Origin: Chamaecyparis obtusa
Taxonomy: Eukaryota > Streptophyta > Pinopsida > Cupressales > Cupressaceae
Direction of reading: 5' to 3'
DNA: 64,000 nt
Assembly (NCBI GenBank): GCA_027943335.1
Contig: BSBK01002055.1
Coordinates: 310,001 to 374,000, forward strand
The position numbers and the translations under genes are program-made. The notes beneath the pieces are model-generated. The model was not told the DNA's origin and searched no databases. It saw only the letters and a list, made by a program, of their open reading frames with translations. Numbering within the stretch: position 1 is the first letter of the stretch; each line of letters begins with the position of its first letter. Shown piece by piece: positions 1-10,034 of this stretch.

Positions 1-1
1 C

Positions 2-909
2 AGAGAAGTGGTGAGACTACATGGTTTGCCAAAGAGTATAGTTTTAGATCGGAACACTAAGTTTGTTGGATATTTCTGGCGTACATTGTGGAAGAAATTA
101 AAGATAGATTTGAAGTTCAGTTCAACACATCATCCATAGACTAATGGATAGACAAAGGTGGTGAAAAGGAGTTTGGGAAATTTTTTGAGATGTTTGGTTG
201 GAGCTAAGCCAACAAGATGGGATTTGATTTTACCACAGGCAAAATTTGCATACAATAATTTTGTCAATAGGAGCACTGGTAAATCACCATTCCAGATTAT
301 ATATGGGAGTAGTCCAAGAAATGCATCTAAGTTGAGAAAGATAGATAAAGGAGAAATAAGTAGTGCTGAAGCTGAGGATTTTGCGGAGCACTTGAAGAAC
401 ATCCATGAGGAAGTGAGGAAGCATATTACCAAGATGAATGCGTAGTATAAGGCTAAGGTAGATGAGAAAAGGAGGCATAAGAAATTTCATGTTGGAGATG
501 AAGTCATGGTTCATTTGCAGAAGGAGAAATTTCTAGTTGATACATATAACAAGCTTAAAATGAAGAAGTTTGGGCCATGTAAGATACTGAAAATGCATGA
601 TTTAAGAAATACATATGAGGTCGAGTTGCCTACTGAGCTGAATATTTCACCAGTATTTAACATTTTAGATTTGATAGAGTATCATGAAAGAGGTGTTGAA
701 GATGAGATCACAAAAACATAGTGGAGTATTCCAGCAACCAGTTCAACTATCAAGGAGATTGAGGACATACTAGATAGTCATGTTGGCAAAAGCACAAGGA
801 ACAAGACATATGAAGAATATCTGGTCAAATAGAAAGGACAACCGTTGAAGATTCATCATGGTTGACAAAGGAGGAGGTTAACCATCTTCGTTTTTCTCTA
901 TACACCTAA
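2..909 (+). pseudogene. Ty3/gypsy chromovirus pol 3' end: integrase core, C-terminal domain and chromodomain (broken)
   Basis: One reading frame runs from base 2 to about 850 and encodes the end of a Ty3/gypsy polyprotein. Visible are the integrase segment with IVLDRNTKF (second catalytic Asp), HHP-TNG-TK, YNNFVNRSTGKSPFQIIYG, the GDEVMVHLQKE C-terminal domain, the SPVFNILDL motif and a chromodomain (EDILDSH to SSWLTKEEV, about 757-890) that targets integration to chromatin. It is dead. TAG stops lie at 137-139 and 149-151, where Gln is conserved (HHPQTNGQ). The third catalytic residue, normally Glu in TNGQTE, is Lys. A TAG replaces the chromodomain Trp (YLVKWKG). A frameshift near 845-850 moves the last 20 codons to another frame. 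The 5' part lies outside the window. Confidence 0.9.
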
Positions 910-947
910 GTCATGATAGGGTCACTTCTCAAATTACCCTGGGTGTA

Positions 948-1803
948 TGATGCAGGAGCATCCTTGGTGTAAGAGCAATCTTGCATCACCCAAAAATATT
1001 TTGTTTTTGTTTTTCAATAAGGGTTATCTTGTGTCGAGCTGCTATTTATGGAAACTTACTATTTTTAGTAAGTTAGTCATACGATCTCGAAATGTTCTGA
1101 TTTCATAGGTGGAGGTTCATTTTGGTCATATAATCCTGTCAGTAAAGTTTCATTACCGGATTAGTTCTAGTTTTGAAGATATTGAAAATTTTCAGTATTG
1201 GAAATAGGGTACAGAAACATTGAACTTAGTTTTGAAGGCTTTAGAGGCCTTGGATGAAGTTGAAACTTTGGCTAAATGAAGCTTTCTTGATTCAAGTATT
1301 GTAGAGCACTTCATGCGCTTTTCAAAATGGGGTCACAATAGTCAATTGGGTCAATGGGTGATGACTTATGGTCTCCGAAAGTTAGGCCACCTGAAATGGC
1401 GGAAAATAATTTTTTCTTCAAAATTTTTGTTTGGATTTCAAAAGTTGTTTTGAGCTGACTATGATGTAATAAAATGAAAAATAAAATATTTCTAAGTTTG
1501 GTCGGCCTTATTGGCTAAAATTTTGGAAACTTCCCAGGCGGTGGAAAATTGCCTATATAAGAAAGGTTGTAGTGTTGTCTTAGGTAGTTGGGGGATAGTT
1601 CTGGGTAGTAGATCTGGGTAATGATTTGAGGCTTTGTCCTACATAATATTGTAAGGGAAATGCCCATGTGGCTTTTCATATTGTAATTCTAAAAGTTTGT
1701 AATTCCACATTTGTGGAGATAATAAGAAGCCCATTTTCTATTCTTGCAAATTGTTGTTGTTTATGTTATGTGTTTATGGTATTAAGGGGAGCACCCTTCA
1801 TCA
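948..1803 (+). mobile_element. 3' LTR of the chromovirus
   Basis: Begins TGATGCAGGAGCATCC just after the chromodomain stop, and its first 40 bases fold back on themselves (TGATGCA...TTGCATCA). It carries a TATA box at 1553-1560 and a CA end at about 1803. The left edge follows from the position after pol. The right edge is uncertain because the partner LTR is outside the window and no TSD could be checked. Confidence 0.6.
1553..1560 (+). promoter_or_regulatory. TATA box of the LTR promoter
   Basis: CTATATAA inside the LTR, about 250 bp before its presumed end, where the R region would begin in a plant gypsy LTR. Confidence 0.5.
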
Positions 1804-1929
1804 CAATACATGATGCCCTTGGGCTAACACATTTTTGTGGTATGTTCTCTTATTAACACCTCTTTTTTGGTATGTTATAGTGATAACACAAAGTTAACAT
1901 ATTTAATCCAATTATACATGATCTTGTAG

Positions 1930-2935
1930 GTCTTCAAACAAAGGGAAAATTTGCATGTCTAGTTTTTGGTCCAAAGGTGAAATCTCATCATTCAAAAATT
2001 TTAGGAAAGAAAGTGTTTGATGAGCATAGACACTTTCTCCATAGAAATCATAAGTACCAAATTACCAAAAAACATCTTTTCAATAGGAAAGGAGAGACTA
2101 CATCAAAGCCACGGAGAATGACACCTCACCTATGGAAGTTGGAATACAATAAAATAAATCATCAAGGTAATTTCATTCCATCTGATGGTTTTTATTTGAA
2201 ATTTATATTTTGATATTGTATTTTGTTTACTGATGATGTAATTGATGCTTGTGAAGGTTCTCAAGGTATTAATGACCAATTTCTAAAAGGACTAAAAATT
2301 TATCCTACGCAATTTAGTAGGTTGTCGTACCATGAGAAACTCCCAATCGTGCATTTGTTTGATGCTATGCATATTGGAAAGAATGTAATAGAGACATTAT
2401 GGAAAATGTTGGATGGAAGGCATGACAAAGATAAAATTGTCAAAATTTAAAGTGACATTGAAGAATCCAATCATGCAATGAAAAATGTCATTCGATCAAA
2501 TAACAATGGAGACCAGATTGATACAAGTGCCCTTAGTTGGTTATTGTCAGAGCAACAGAGCAATGCTATAAAAGAAGTCATAAAAAAAATATGATTTCCC
2601 ACAGGATTTTCTCTGAACATAAACAATCTCATATCAAAGAAAAGTGAATTTGGGCTAGGGATGAAAACACATGATTGGCATACATTTATTAAGGTAATTC
2701 ATTTTATTTTGTATTCACTATATATTTGTATATTGCATGTAGTTTTTATTTCATTCTTTTATAAAATATTGATAAGATCATTTTACAAATATTGCAGTAC
2801 GTTCTACCTCTATCTCTCCCACACCCCTTCGACAATAGTGTCAAACAAGTTATATATGATCTTGGAAAATACATCAGGTGGAAAATACATCTTCGATTTT
2901 GTAAATGGGAGCTGCAGTTGTGACAATACCCTTGA
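1930..2935 (+). pseudogene. CACTA (En/Spm, TNP2-type) transposase remnant
   Basis: Fragments in order match the plant TNP2-type transposase of CACTA elements, which cuts at the terminal inverted repeats. Seen are LQTKGKFACLVFGPKVK with HSKILGKKVFDEHRHFL (1930-2040), SKPRRMTPHLWKLEYN (2103-2160), LPIVHLFDAMHIGKNVIETLW (2341-2400), ESNHAMKNVI, and GLGMKTHDWHTFIK (2652-2693). An intron with exact GT-AG ends (2694-2797) separates this from YVLPLSLPHPFDNSVKQ (2798 on). Stops (end of the 2223-2450 frame, and TGA at about 2594) and missing blocks show it is inactive. The N-terminal part should lie left of the nested chromovirus LTR. The family call rests on recognised motifs. The presence of a CACTA-like terminus at 7835 in the same region supports it. 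Confidence 0.75.
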
Positions 2936-3304
2936 TGCAACGTATATATTTTGGAAGGTATGTAGGGTAGAATCAAAATGATAATTAAGGGATCAGACAC
3001 TCTAATCATTGATTTAGTCTTTCACTAAATTGGCATTATGAACATTCTGATCTAGCTTAGGGTGGAGTAGATGTAACTTTTTTCCCTTGTAATGATAGGA
3101 CCACATATCTTTTTTGATATTGATATCATGTATCTATTATGCATCTTGATGCCAAAATTTGTAATCTTGGCACTCCTGTCTTCAACATGTGTGCCATTCA
3201 TGATTTTTTTTATCTCCTGGATTTTATAAAAACTTATAGTAATGTCAAATGTAAATTAAGTTTTTATGGCATTAAACAATCTGTTAAGAGTGACCTGATT
3301 GCAG

Positions 3305-3874
3305 ATTGAAGATTCTGGTGGCTTAGCATTGATTTATGGAGCAGATGTTTCAAAAGAGGCTGACATTGAGGCTATGATTAAAATAGTAAGAATCAGTTCA
3401 ATATCTCATTTTGACGCCAAGCTATTTTCCCCAAGCAGATATCCTGTTGTACCCAATCATTATTTTTACTACCTTCTCAAATTAAAAAAATAAGTAAAAA
3501 TACTCAATCATGTCTCTTTCCTATGATTGGACAAGATGCATCAGTTACTCCACAAAAAAATTATTATGTGCTTGCTAAGAATTTGTGCCCTTGGTTTTCT
3601 TTGCAAGCATCACAAGGGACACACTAATGATGAGGATGAAAAAATCTTAGTGGCAGGATGTCATTGACTCGAATCTTACAGGTGTATTCCTTTGTACATA
3701 GGTACATTTTTATGATATAACTTTATTTTCTGAATAGTGGCATAACTAATGGCAATAGAAAAATATCTTTTGTTTACTTAATTTGTGTCATCATGCTAAT
3801 TTTTCTTCATGTAAGTAATTATTTGTTGATTTTCTATACAGGCTTTTGCCAAAATCATGATGAAGAATAAGAAA
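3305..3874 (+). pseudogene. fabG: Beta-ketoacyl-ACP reductase (KAR/FabG) gene fragment with introns retained
   Basis: FabG reduces 3-oxoacyl-ACP with NADPH in plastid type II fatty-acid synthesis. Three exons are readable. 3305-3385 is preceded by TTGCAG and followed by GTAAGA, and encodes IEDSGG, YGADVSKEADIEAMIK. About 3607-3701 encodes ITRDTL, MRMKKS, WQDVIDSNLTGVFLCT and is followed by GTACAT. 3842-3874 is preceded by ATACAG and followed by GTAAGC, and encodes AFAKIMMKNKK. Known FabG proteins run ...GGDVSKEADVEAMIK...ITRDTLLMRMK..WQDVI.LNLTGVFLCTQAA.KIMMKKKKGRI, so order and phase fit. The exon for the AWGTIDVVVNNAG part, both gene ends, the NADP-binding glycine motif and the catalytic Ser-Tyr-Lys part are missing. 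Two Gln codons are TAG (3648-3650, 3699-3701). Retained introns mean a genomic DNA copy, not a retrocopy. It lies between CACTA transposase and CACTA terminus, so capture by that element is likely. Confidence 0.85.
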
Positions 3875-4896
3875 GTAAGCCTTACTTTTCCAAGTGACTA
3901 CTGTATTATGTAATATGAAAATACAATAATAAGAGCTCCTATATGACACCTACAGATTCAAGGCTTTATTATTTTCAATAATATTAACAGTTAGACATAT
4001 GTGCATAGTAAGCAATGTACTGTGTAACTATAGCAACTAAGCATAAATTTCTTATTTGTTTTTGTGAGTGCAATTTCCTACTTTACTTGCAACCTAATCT
4101 TTCTCACTGCATCCTTTATAGCATTACACATATTCTCATCTCATTATGACAAGTTCTACATAATGACATCACTTAATATTTGGCATTGCTTCATATCACA
4201 AGTTTTCAGAAAGTGTGCATTAGGTACTCAAAAAAGGTATTGGATAAATCGTAAACTAAAACTTAAAACATATAAGGGAAGTTTGAAAAAAGTTGAAAGA
4301 AAACTAAGTGTCCCCCTTGGTAAGATATGCATTCTAGTTTACGATTTAGACATTTCTCTCAAAAAAGGTATTGGCTAAATCATAAACTTAAACATAAAAT
4401 ATATAAGGGAAGTTTGAAAAAAAAACTAAGTGTCCCAATTAAGAAGAATGGGTATAACCACTTTGACAAAAAACTGATATGGCTAATTCCATTTGCTAAC
4501 ATACACCTATATGCATTTACAAGAATGTTGTTTCCTAAGTATACTTAATAAATTTTGCAAAACTTAAATGTGTATAGAAACAATTACAATGATACTACTA
4601 TAAACTTCAATAAATCTACCCTTTTAATGAGAATATGCAAGAAAATAAACATAAACTTTTTGGAATCAATTACGATAAAGAAGACAAGGAATGACGCTAG
4701 TAAAGGAGGCCAAGGTACTTTAAATCCTTATGGCTCAAAACTACTTGTCAAGCTTTACATTTTAAGGTTCCACTTAGATTAACTCTCTTTTTCTTTTGTT
4801 GCACCAATATTCTAAAATGTTGTCTTTTGGTTGTTAATCTAGTTTCTTCATTGTGGTTTATGACCTTGATGTTGGTGAAATTTTATGTCCCCTTGT
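3875..4896. other. Non-coding stretch with a partial tandem duplication
   Basis: AT-rich sequence with no convincing gene. Its only structure is a degenerate direct repeat: a block around 4228-4316 (AAAAAAGGTATTGG ... AACTAAGTGTCCC) recurs at 4364-4435, about 136 bp later. The short open frames here are chance frames through this repeat. Confidence 0.6.
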
Positions 4897-6987
4897 CTAG
4901 GAACTTTCACTGCTAGAAGAATTGTTTCTATCATCTTCTTCTTGGGGAGGCTTGGGCACCAAATCAAATATACTTGGCCATAATTTACCTGAAAATCCAC
5001 TACTACTGGTCAAATCCTCTCTTATACTCTCCAAAATCCTCACAACATCTTTCATGGTTGGCCTTTCTTATGCCAAATCTTTTGAGAAATCCAAACCGAT
5101 ACCAAACAAGGAGTTGTAACACCTCTTGTACAAGAATTTTGCTTCCTCCATGTCATGTTTCATACTGACAATATCCTATTCTATGCTTCTATCAAGTATA
5201 TCTACAAGGTTTTCAGGAAAGGCTGAGATTACCCACTTGTGCAAGCCAAGACCTTCTACAAACATGTCTTTTGTCAGTCTACTTCTCATTAGCATTTCTA
5301 ACAAAAAAATGCCATAACTATAGACATATCCCTTTGTAGCTACTCTCCCTCCTAGTCCATACTCTACATTCATGATATTAGATTATCAGATCACAAGTGA
5401 TTCAAGAAATTCAGTCAAAATACCCAATTGAGGATGAGAATTGTGGAGACATACCTGGCGCAATGAAACCCACTAATGCTTTGATGGAAAGTGTTATAAA
5501 GTAAGTTAGCCCATAGATTGTGTACCTGAAGTTAACCTTGCAATTCCAAAATCTATTACATGGTCTGTCAAGTCTTCATCCAAAAGGACATTCTCAGGTT
5601 TTAAATCACAGTGGACAAATTGGATAGAAGAGTTGTAATGTAGATATTCCATGGTATTTTCTATGTCAATGGCTATGTCTAGCCATTTTTTCAAACCAAA
5701 TTGACAACAACCTTGTTTGGGATACAAATGCTTTTCTAGGCTTCCATTTGACATAAATTAAAAAACCAAGGCTTGGAAGCTAGGGAATGAACATGAAGTT
5801 AAGATCCTAGTCAGATTGCGGTGTCAAACCTTTCTTAACACCTTGCATTTAGCATCAAAACTCTTATGAGATTCTTCATTGTTCAAATTAAGTACCTTTA
5901 CTGTAACTACTCTACCATCTTTCAGATCTCCCCTGTAGACCGATCCAAAGCTGCCCACTCCAACCAACTTTCTCTCATTAAATCCATCAGTTGCACTAAA
6001 AATTTCTTCATAAGAAATTTTTAGGTGCTCCAACTTCAGCATAATATCTCTTGGGAGATCATCTGGTGGTGTGATGCTTCTCCACAAGAAACCTAAAACC
6101 AAGTAGCATAAAACAAGAGCACTGACACTAGAAACTGCAATTATCACCCTATCTTTGTGTGAAAGACCTTTTCAAATTGGGCATTTAGGTAACAAGAATA
6201 TTCTTGATCCACACAGGCCAGCGTTCCTAATAAGTGAAACAATAGCAGTTGCATTATCAAAAATCCATTCTCTTGGAACTTCTCATGTGAGTCTGTTGAA
6301 AGATAAATTCAGATAGCAAAGAAAATTAAGTTTATTCATGGATTTTGGAATCTGGCCAGATAGAGCATTATAGGAAAGGTCCAAGTCCATGAGATATCAA
6401 AAATTGCTAAATGCCTCTAGAATTGTACCTTGTAAGACATTGTTTGATAGATTCAAAGATATCGATCCAAGGCAACTTCCCATTTCCTGTGGAATGCCAC
6501 CATGCAATTGATTGCCAGAAATGTCTATAGATTGAACAATTGCAATATTTCCAACCTCTAGGGGCAAGGATCCTTCTAATGCAATCCTTGAGAGATCTAA
6601 ATAGAACAAAAGATTTTTAATATTGGTAAGAACTTCTCTAGGTATACTACCCCTCAATTCATTGGAAGACAAGTCTAGCAGCTCTAAATTCTTATAGCCC
6701 ATTAAACTCAAAGGTATCCATCCTGATAATTTGTTGTGACCAAGGTAGAGTCTTATAAGGGCTTCAAGGCTGCCAAGGGAATCAATAATTCTTCCAGATA
6801 GCTTGTTTCCTGTAAGAGACAAAATTCCAAGTCTTTGGAGTCTACCTATCTCACTTGGAATGTTTTCTTCTAATCTGTTCCTTCCGAAATATAGCCGCTC
6901 CAAATTTTGAAGGGCTCTAAATCTAGGTGGAATGAACCCATCTAGCATATTCATTTCCCAATTATATGGTTTTGGTAAGATATTCAT
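4897..6987 (-). pseudogene. LRR receptor-like kinase pseudogene, class XII (Xa21/EFR/FLS2-like)
   Basis: Read on the minus strand: about seven 24-residue leucine-rich repeats (6397-6987, e.g. LERLYFGRNRLEENIPSEIG and LELLDLSSNELRGSIP), a membrane segment (VIIAVSSVSALVLCYLVLGFLW, about 6065-6130), then a Ser/Thr kinase. The glycine loop is GVGSFGSVYRG, the ATP lysine sits in VTVKVL, the catalytic loop is HCDLKPENVLLD (non-RD, typical of pattern-recognition receptors), the DFG motif is DFGIARL, and the end is RPTMKDVVRILESI. A 91-bp GT-AG intron (5364-5454) splits GFIAP/EYGLGG, the place where class XII kinases carry their conserved intron. The stop is TAG at 4897-4899. At least six stops or frameshifts are present, for example after LRKV, after QALVF and in ...DLA-ERPTM. 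The signal peptide and most N-terminal LRRs are missing. The ancestor would have been a plasma-membrane immune receptor. Confidence 0.9.
5364..5454 (-). other. Spliceosomal intron in the LRR kinase pseudogene
   Basis: Minus-strand GTATGTCTCC at the left edge of the intron and ATGAATGTAG at its end. Joining the flanks keeps the kinase frame (CCA-G|AG-TAT, Pro-Glu-Tyr of the APE motif). Confidence 0.8.
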
Positions 6988-7429
6988 TTTAGTTTATGAA
7001 ATTTAGACATTGCCAAAAAAAATACAGTTGTAAGATTGGATTTATTGGATTTATTCCTTGAGATTTATACATTGTATTTGTGAGTAATGGAAATAAATTA
7101 TTCTTGTAGCTTTGATTTGTGTTTCTAATATTTAATGAATTAGAATAATAAAAATATAAGTTGATATTCATTAATGGCTCAAATATTATGCTCTTCTCTA
7201 GACTAATGTTTTATGTGATATTTAGGATATGATAAGGAAAGGTGGATTTAGTGATCTATTCAAGGTTACACCTGTCTAGATTAATGTGTAGAGTGTGTAA
7301 ATTGGTAGACCAAGTGAAGGGATTAAGATTTTTGATGGAGATTTATGATTACTATGTAAACAATTAAAACATAATATTGCTATGCTTAATTTGATAAAAA
7401 AAATTATTTAAAAAAAAAAAATTAATGTT
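6988..7429. other. AT-rich spacer, no gene seen
   Basis: Lies between the truncated LRR end and the CACTA terminal repeats. It includes a long A run at about 7408-7420. No coding similarity or repeat structure was recognised. Confidence 0.5.
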
Positions 7430-7835
7430 TTGTCACTTTTTCAACGAATTGATAATAGCCCTTTCGACGACAATGCTATATATTCGATGACTATTCTGAC
7501 CACATTTCATCGAAAGAGAGATGAAATTTGTTTGTCATTTCGACGAGAATGTTGTACACTTGATGACAATTTTGACCCTAAATCATCTCAATTTCGACAG
7601 ATATTGGTTGCAGAGATAGAAGGTATGATCGATAATTCTTCCAAGTTGAAGTGATTATTTCAATGGCAGGACTGTTGATAATTCAACCATTCTAGATGTT
7701 AGTCTTTTGACGAGGGTTTAGTGTGTTGTAAAATTGACCAAAAAACTTCAACAATAGTTATGGTCATTTGGTCGACAAATTGGTATAAAAAATTTGACTA
7801 ATCCTCATCGAAAAACAAGCTAAAATTTACTAGTG
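7430..7835. mobile_element. CACTA element right terminus with subterminal repeats
   Basis: The stretch ends in ...AAATTTACTAGTG at 7835, which reads CACTAGTAAATTT on the other strand, the diagnostic CACTA end. The preceding 400 bp carry many short copies of TTTCGACGA/TCATCGAAA-like motifs in both orientations (about 7460, 7508, 7530, 7590, 7705, 7770, 7805), as expected for CACTA subterminal transposase-binding repeats. The next bases (TTA, then a Ty1/copia RNase H frame beginning SIEKEEYVA) mark the target. The left terminus is not in the window, so the 3-bp TSD could not be confirmed. Confidence 0.7.
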
Positions 7836-7837
7836 TT

Positions 7838-8190
7838 AGTCAATAGAAAAAGAAGAGTATGTTGCAGTAGTCTTGAATTGTTCCAAAATTATTTGGATCA
7901 AGCGGATGATAAAGGATTTCAAAATTCAGATTGATTATCCTATTGTTATTCATTGTGATAACACTAGCACTATCAACATGTCAAAGAATCATGTGATGCA
8001 TGCAAAGACAAAGCACATAGAGATCAAGTATCACTTCCTAAGAGAGAAAGTGGTAGAGAAAGAAGTCAATTTGGACTATGTGAGTGCTAAAGAATAGTTG
8101 GAAGACATATTCACAAATCCTTTGCCAAAGGATACTTTTGAGTATCTCAGGGAGAAGTTGGGAGTAATTCCCTTCTCTGATTCTTCTTAG
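7838..8190 (+). pseudogene. Ty1/copia pol C-terminus (RNase H domain)
   Basis: Encodes the last part of copia RNase H: SIEKEEYVAVV, IWIKRMIKDF, VIHCDNTSTINMSKN (catalytic Asp in CDN), HAKTKHIEIKYHFLREKV, VNLDYVSAKEQLEDIF and DIFTNPLPKDTFEYLREKLG, then a stop at about 8190. The upstream half of the domain is absent because the CACTA terminus joins it at 7835. A TAG stands at the usual Gln in SAKEQ-ED. The rest of the polyprotein should lie beyond the CACTA element, left of this window. Confidence 0.9.
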
Positions 8191-8298
8191 AAGAAAGAAT
8201 AAATTGCATCAATCCTCAAGGACTGATGGATGGTTGACTACTCTACTTCAGGAGTAGTACTGGTGCTTAAAATGATTGGTGCCATTTTTTATTTATGT

Positions 8299-8548
8299 CA
8301 AAGGGGGAGTAATATATAGTCATGAAAAATAGAAGTAAACGAGTAATATACTAAGGGGGAGTAGTATTCAGTCATGAAAGCAATTCAATTGAGAAAAATG
8401 GAGAATGTTGAAGAATATTAAAGAAGATGGAGGATTTATCCTTGGGGGATTTTTAATGAGGAAATGGAAAATTTTATAAAATAATTTCTCATTTGGATTG
8501 GTGGTGTTTTTCATTCCATATGTTGCCATCAATGACAAAGGGGGAGAT
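8299..8548 (+). promoter_or_regulatory. Multiple polypurine tracts before the copia 3' LTR
   Basis: Three copies of AAGGGGGAG occur: about 8300-8309 (AAAGGGGGAGTAATAT), about 8353-8361 (TAAGGGGGAGTAGTAT) and about 8538-8548 (AAAGGGGGAGAT, directly before the LTR). The last is the position of plus-strand priming. Several PPT copies before the 3' LTR are a known trait of the Sirevirus branch of copia elements. Confidence 0.75.
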
Positions 8549-9841
8549 TGTTGGAGATTTGCCAGCAAGCCAGTGTTGACTGTATGTTTTTCATTGATGA
8601 TAACATATGGTAAGTAGCATGTGTGGAGGACTTATGAAGTAAGATTTGAGTATATGTAGCATGGACATGTTATCAACATGGATGTAGAGGTTAATTGTTA
8701 GTAAAAATAGTTATGTAGCAGCTTGTGTCAGCAATGTTCCTAACAGAGTTACATGTAGTGTTTTGTGTGTGTTTGTCTGTACAGTCATCATGTAGCCTTG
8801 CACCTTTGGATATATGATGAAGACTTGGTGATGTTGCAATAATGGATGTAGAGTCTAATGATCAGTAGAAGTGAAGTTATGCAATTGCTATTCACCAGTA
8901 GCAGTTTCCGATGTTTATTCAGAAGAGTCATCAGAGATTATATTGGTTCAGGAGTTGCACTTATCATTTTGGTATATGCCCTTGGATTATGGATTGGAGA
9001 AGAGTTAATAATGTTTGGTTAAGAGTGAATTATGTAATTCATCTTGAGGAAAAAGTTTCAGTTGATTTGGTAGAGCTGACAATGTGTAGCATGCGTCTAC
9101 ATTTATTAATATTAGACAGGTCCCACATTGTGTTGTGTACTTAGTAGAGCTGAAAGAAGTATTATTGGAATGTGTTATGGTTTCTCTAATGTGATTTCAA
9201 GGTGGTTCTAATAGGCTAACTTGATTATATCATTTGGAGGAAAGATATTTATAGGCAGTCATTTGTGATTGCTAAGGCATGGTTCAGAGTTGAATATGAA
9301 GAGTAGAGCAGAGTGTGTGAAGTGTTGAGCCATCAGTAGAAGGTCTATGTGACCAAGTAAAGAGTTTATGCTATACATTGGAACTAATCTAGATAGTAGG
9401 TCAAAGTGTAGTTCACCAAGATCCAGAGATAGTGTGTATCTATTATTCAGAAGCTTGTAGCCTTCACCCCTTAGAGCAGTGTGCTCTTGAACAATGCATC
9501 CTCACCCCTAACAGGGTTAATTGTAAAAGACTCCTAATAGGGTCTGACCCTTGACTAGGTCTTTATACTCAATGCATTGTAAAGACAACTCCTAACAGGG
9601 TTAAGGATCTTCTAACAAGGATAGTAATACACTAGTGTAGATTATTAGAGGGTGTCAATTCCCACTAGGGTTTTTATGTATTTGGGTTTCCCCCTAACTA
9701 AAATATTAGTGTTGTTTTCAAGTGTTATTTCACTATGTTTATGCTTTATGTTTAACTATACTTAATTGGATAAAAAATTGAAACTTGTTGATAACTGATT
9801 CATGCCCCCCTCTCAGTTATCTCTTGGGACTATTCCTAACA
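8549..9841 (+). mobile_element. Ty1/copia 3' LTR (1293 bp)
   Basis: Starts TGTTGGAGATTTGCC directly after the polypurine tract and ends CTATTCCTAACA, giving TG...CA ends. The 3' quarter shares blocks (CCTAACAGGGTTAA, GGGTCTGACCC, CACTAGTGTAG...GGGTGTCAATTCCCACTAGG) with the reverse-oriented solo LTR at 40424-41541, so both belong to one family. What follows at 9842 is not a primer-binding site, which fits a 3' LTR. Confidence 0.85.
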
Positions 9842-10034
9842 TACTATGTCATTGGTAAGGAGAAAGATGATAATGAGAAAAATGATGATGATTTGGCTAA
9901 GATGAAAGAATAGGACACAAAAAAGAATGATGAAATAGATAAGAAGGAAAGGTGACTGAAATAAAATTGGATTTGGGAGACATTGTGAAGGAAATAGAAG
10001 AATCTATTAATCTATGTGTATGAGATGGAAATCA
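9842..10034 (+). pseudogene. Left half of an unidentified coding remnant (split by element A)
   Basis: Encodes a charged stretch (KEKDDNEKNDDDLAKMKE, KKNDEIDKKE) followed by KLDLGDIVKEIEESINL. The frame can be followed, with a one-base shift near 10012, into 59218 on the far side of element A. That right side continues with LDTLSLVQLIGLSLVAQ. The family was not recognised. Confidence 0.5.

Noticed and set aside
3299..3493. Independent 64-codon gene at the fabG exon
   Set aside because: The open frame runs past the splice donor into the intron. Only 3305-3385 is exon.
9481..9660. Short spaced repeats (CCTAACAGGGTTAA, CCTAATAGGG) that at first resemble a repeat array
   Set aside because: They are irregular, inside a copia LTR and shared with the solo LTR at 40424. 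This is not a CRISPR or telomeric array.
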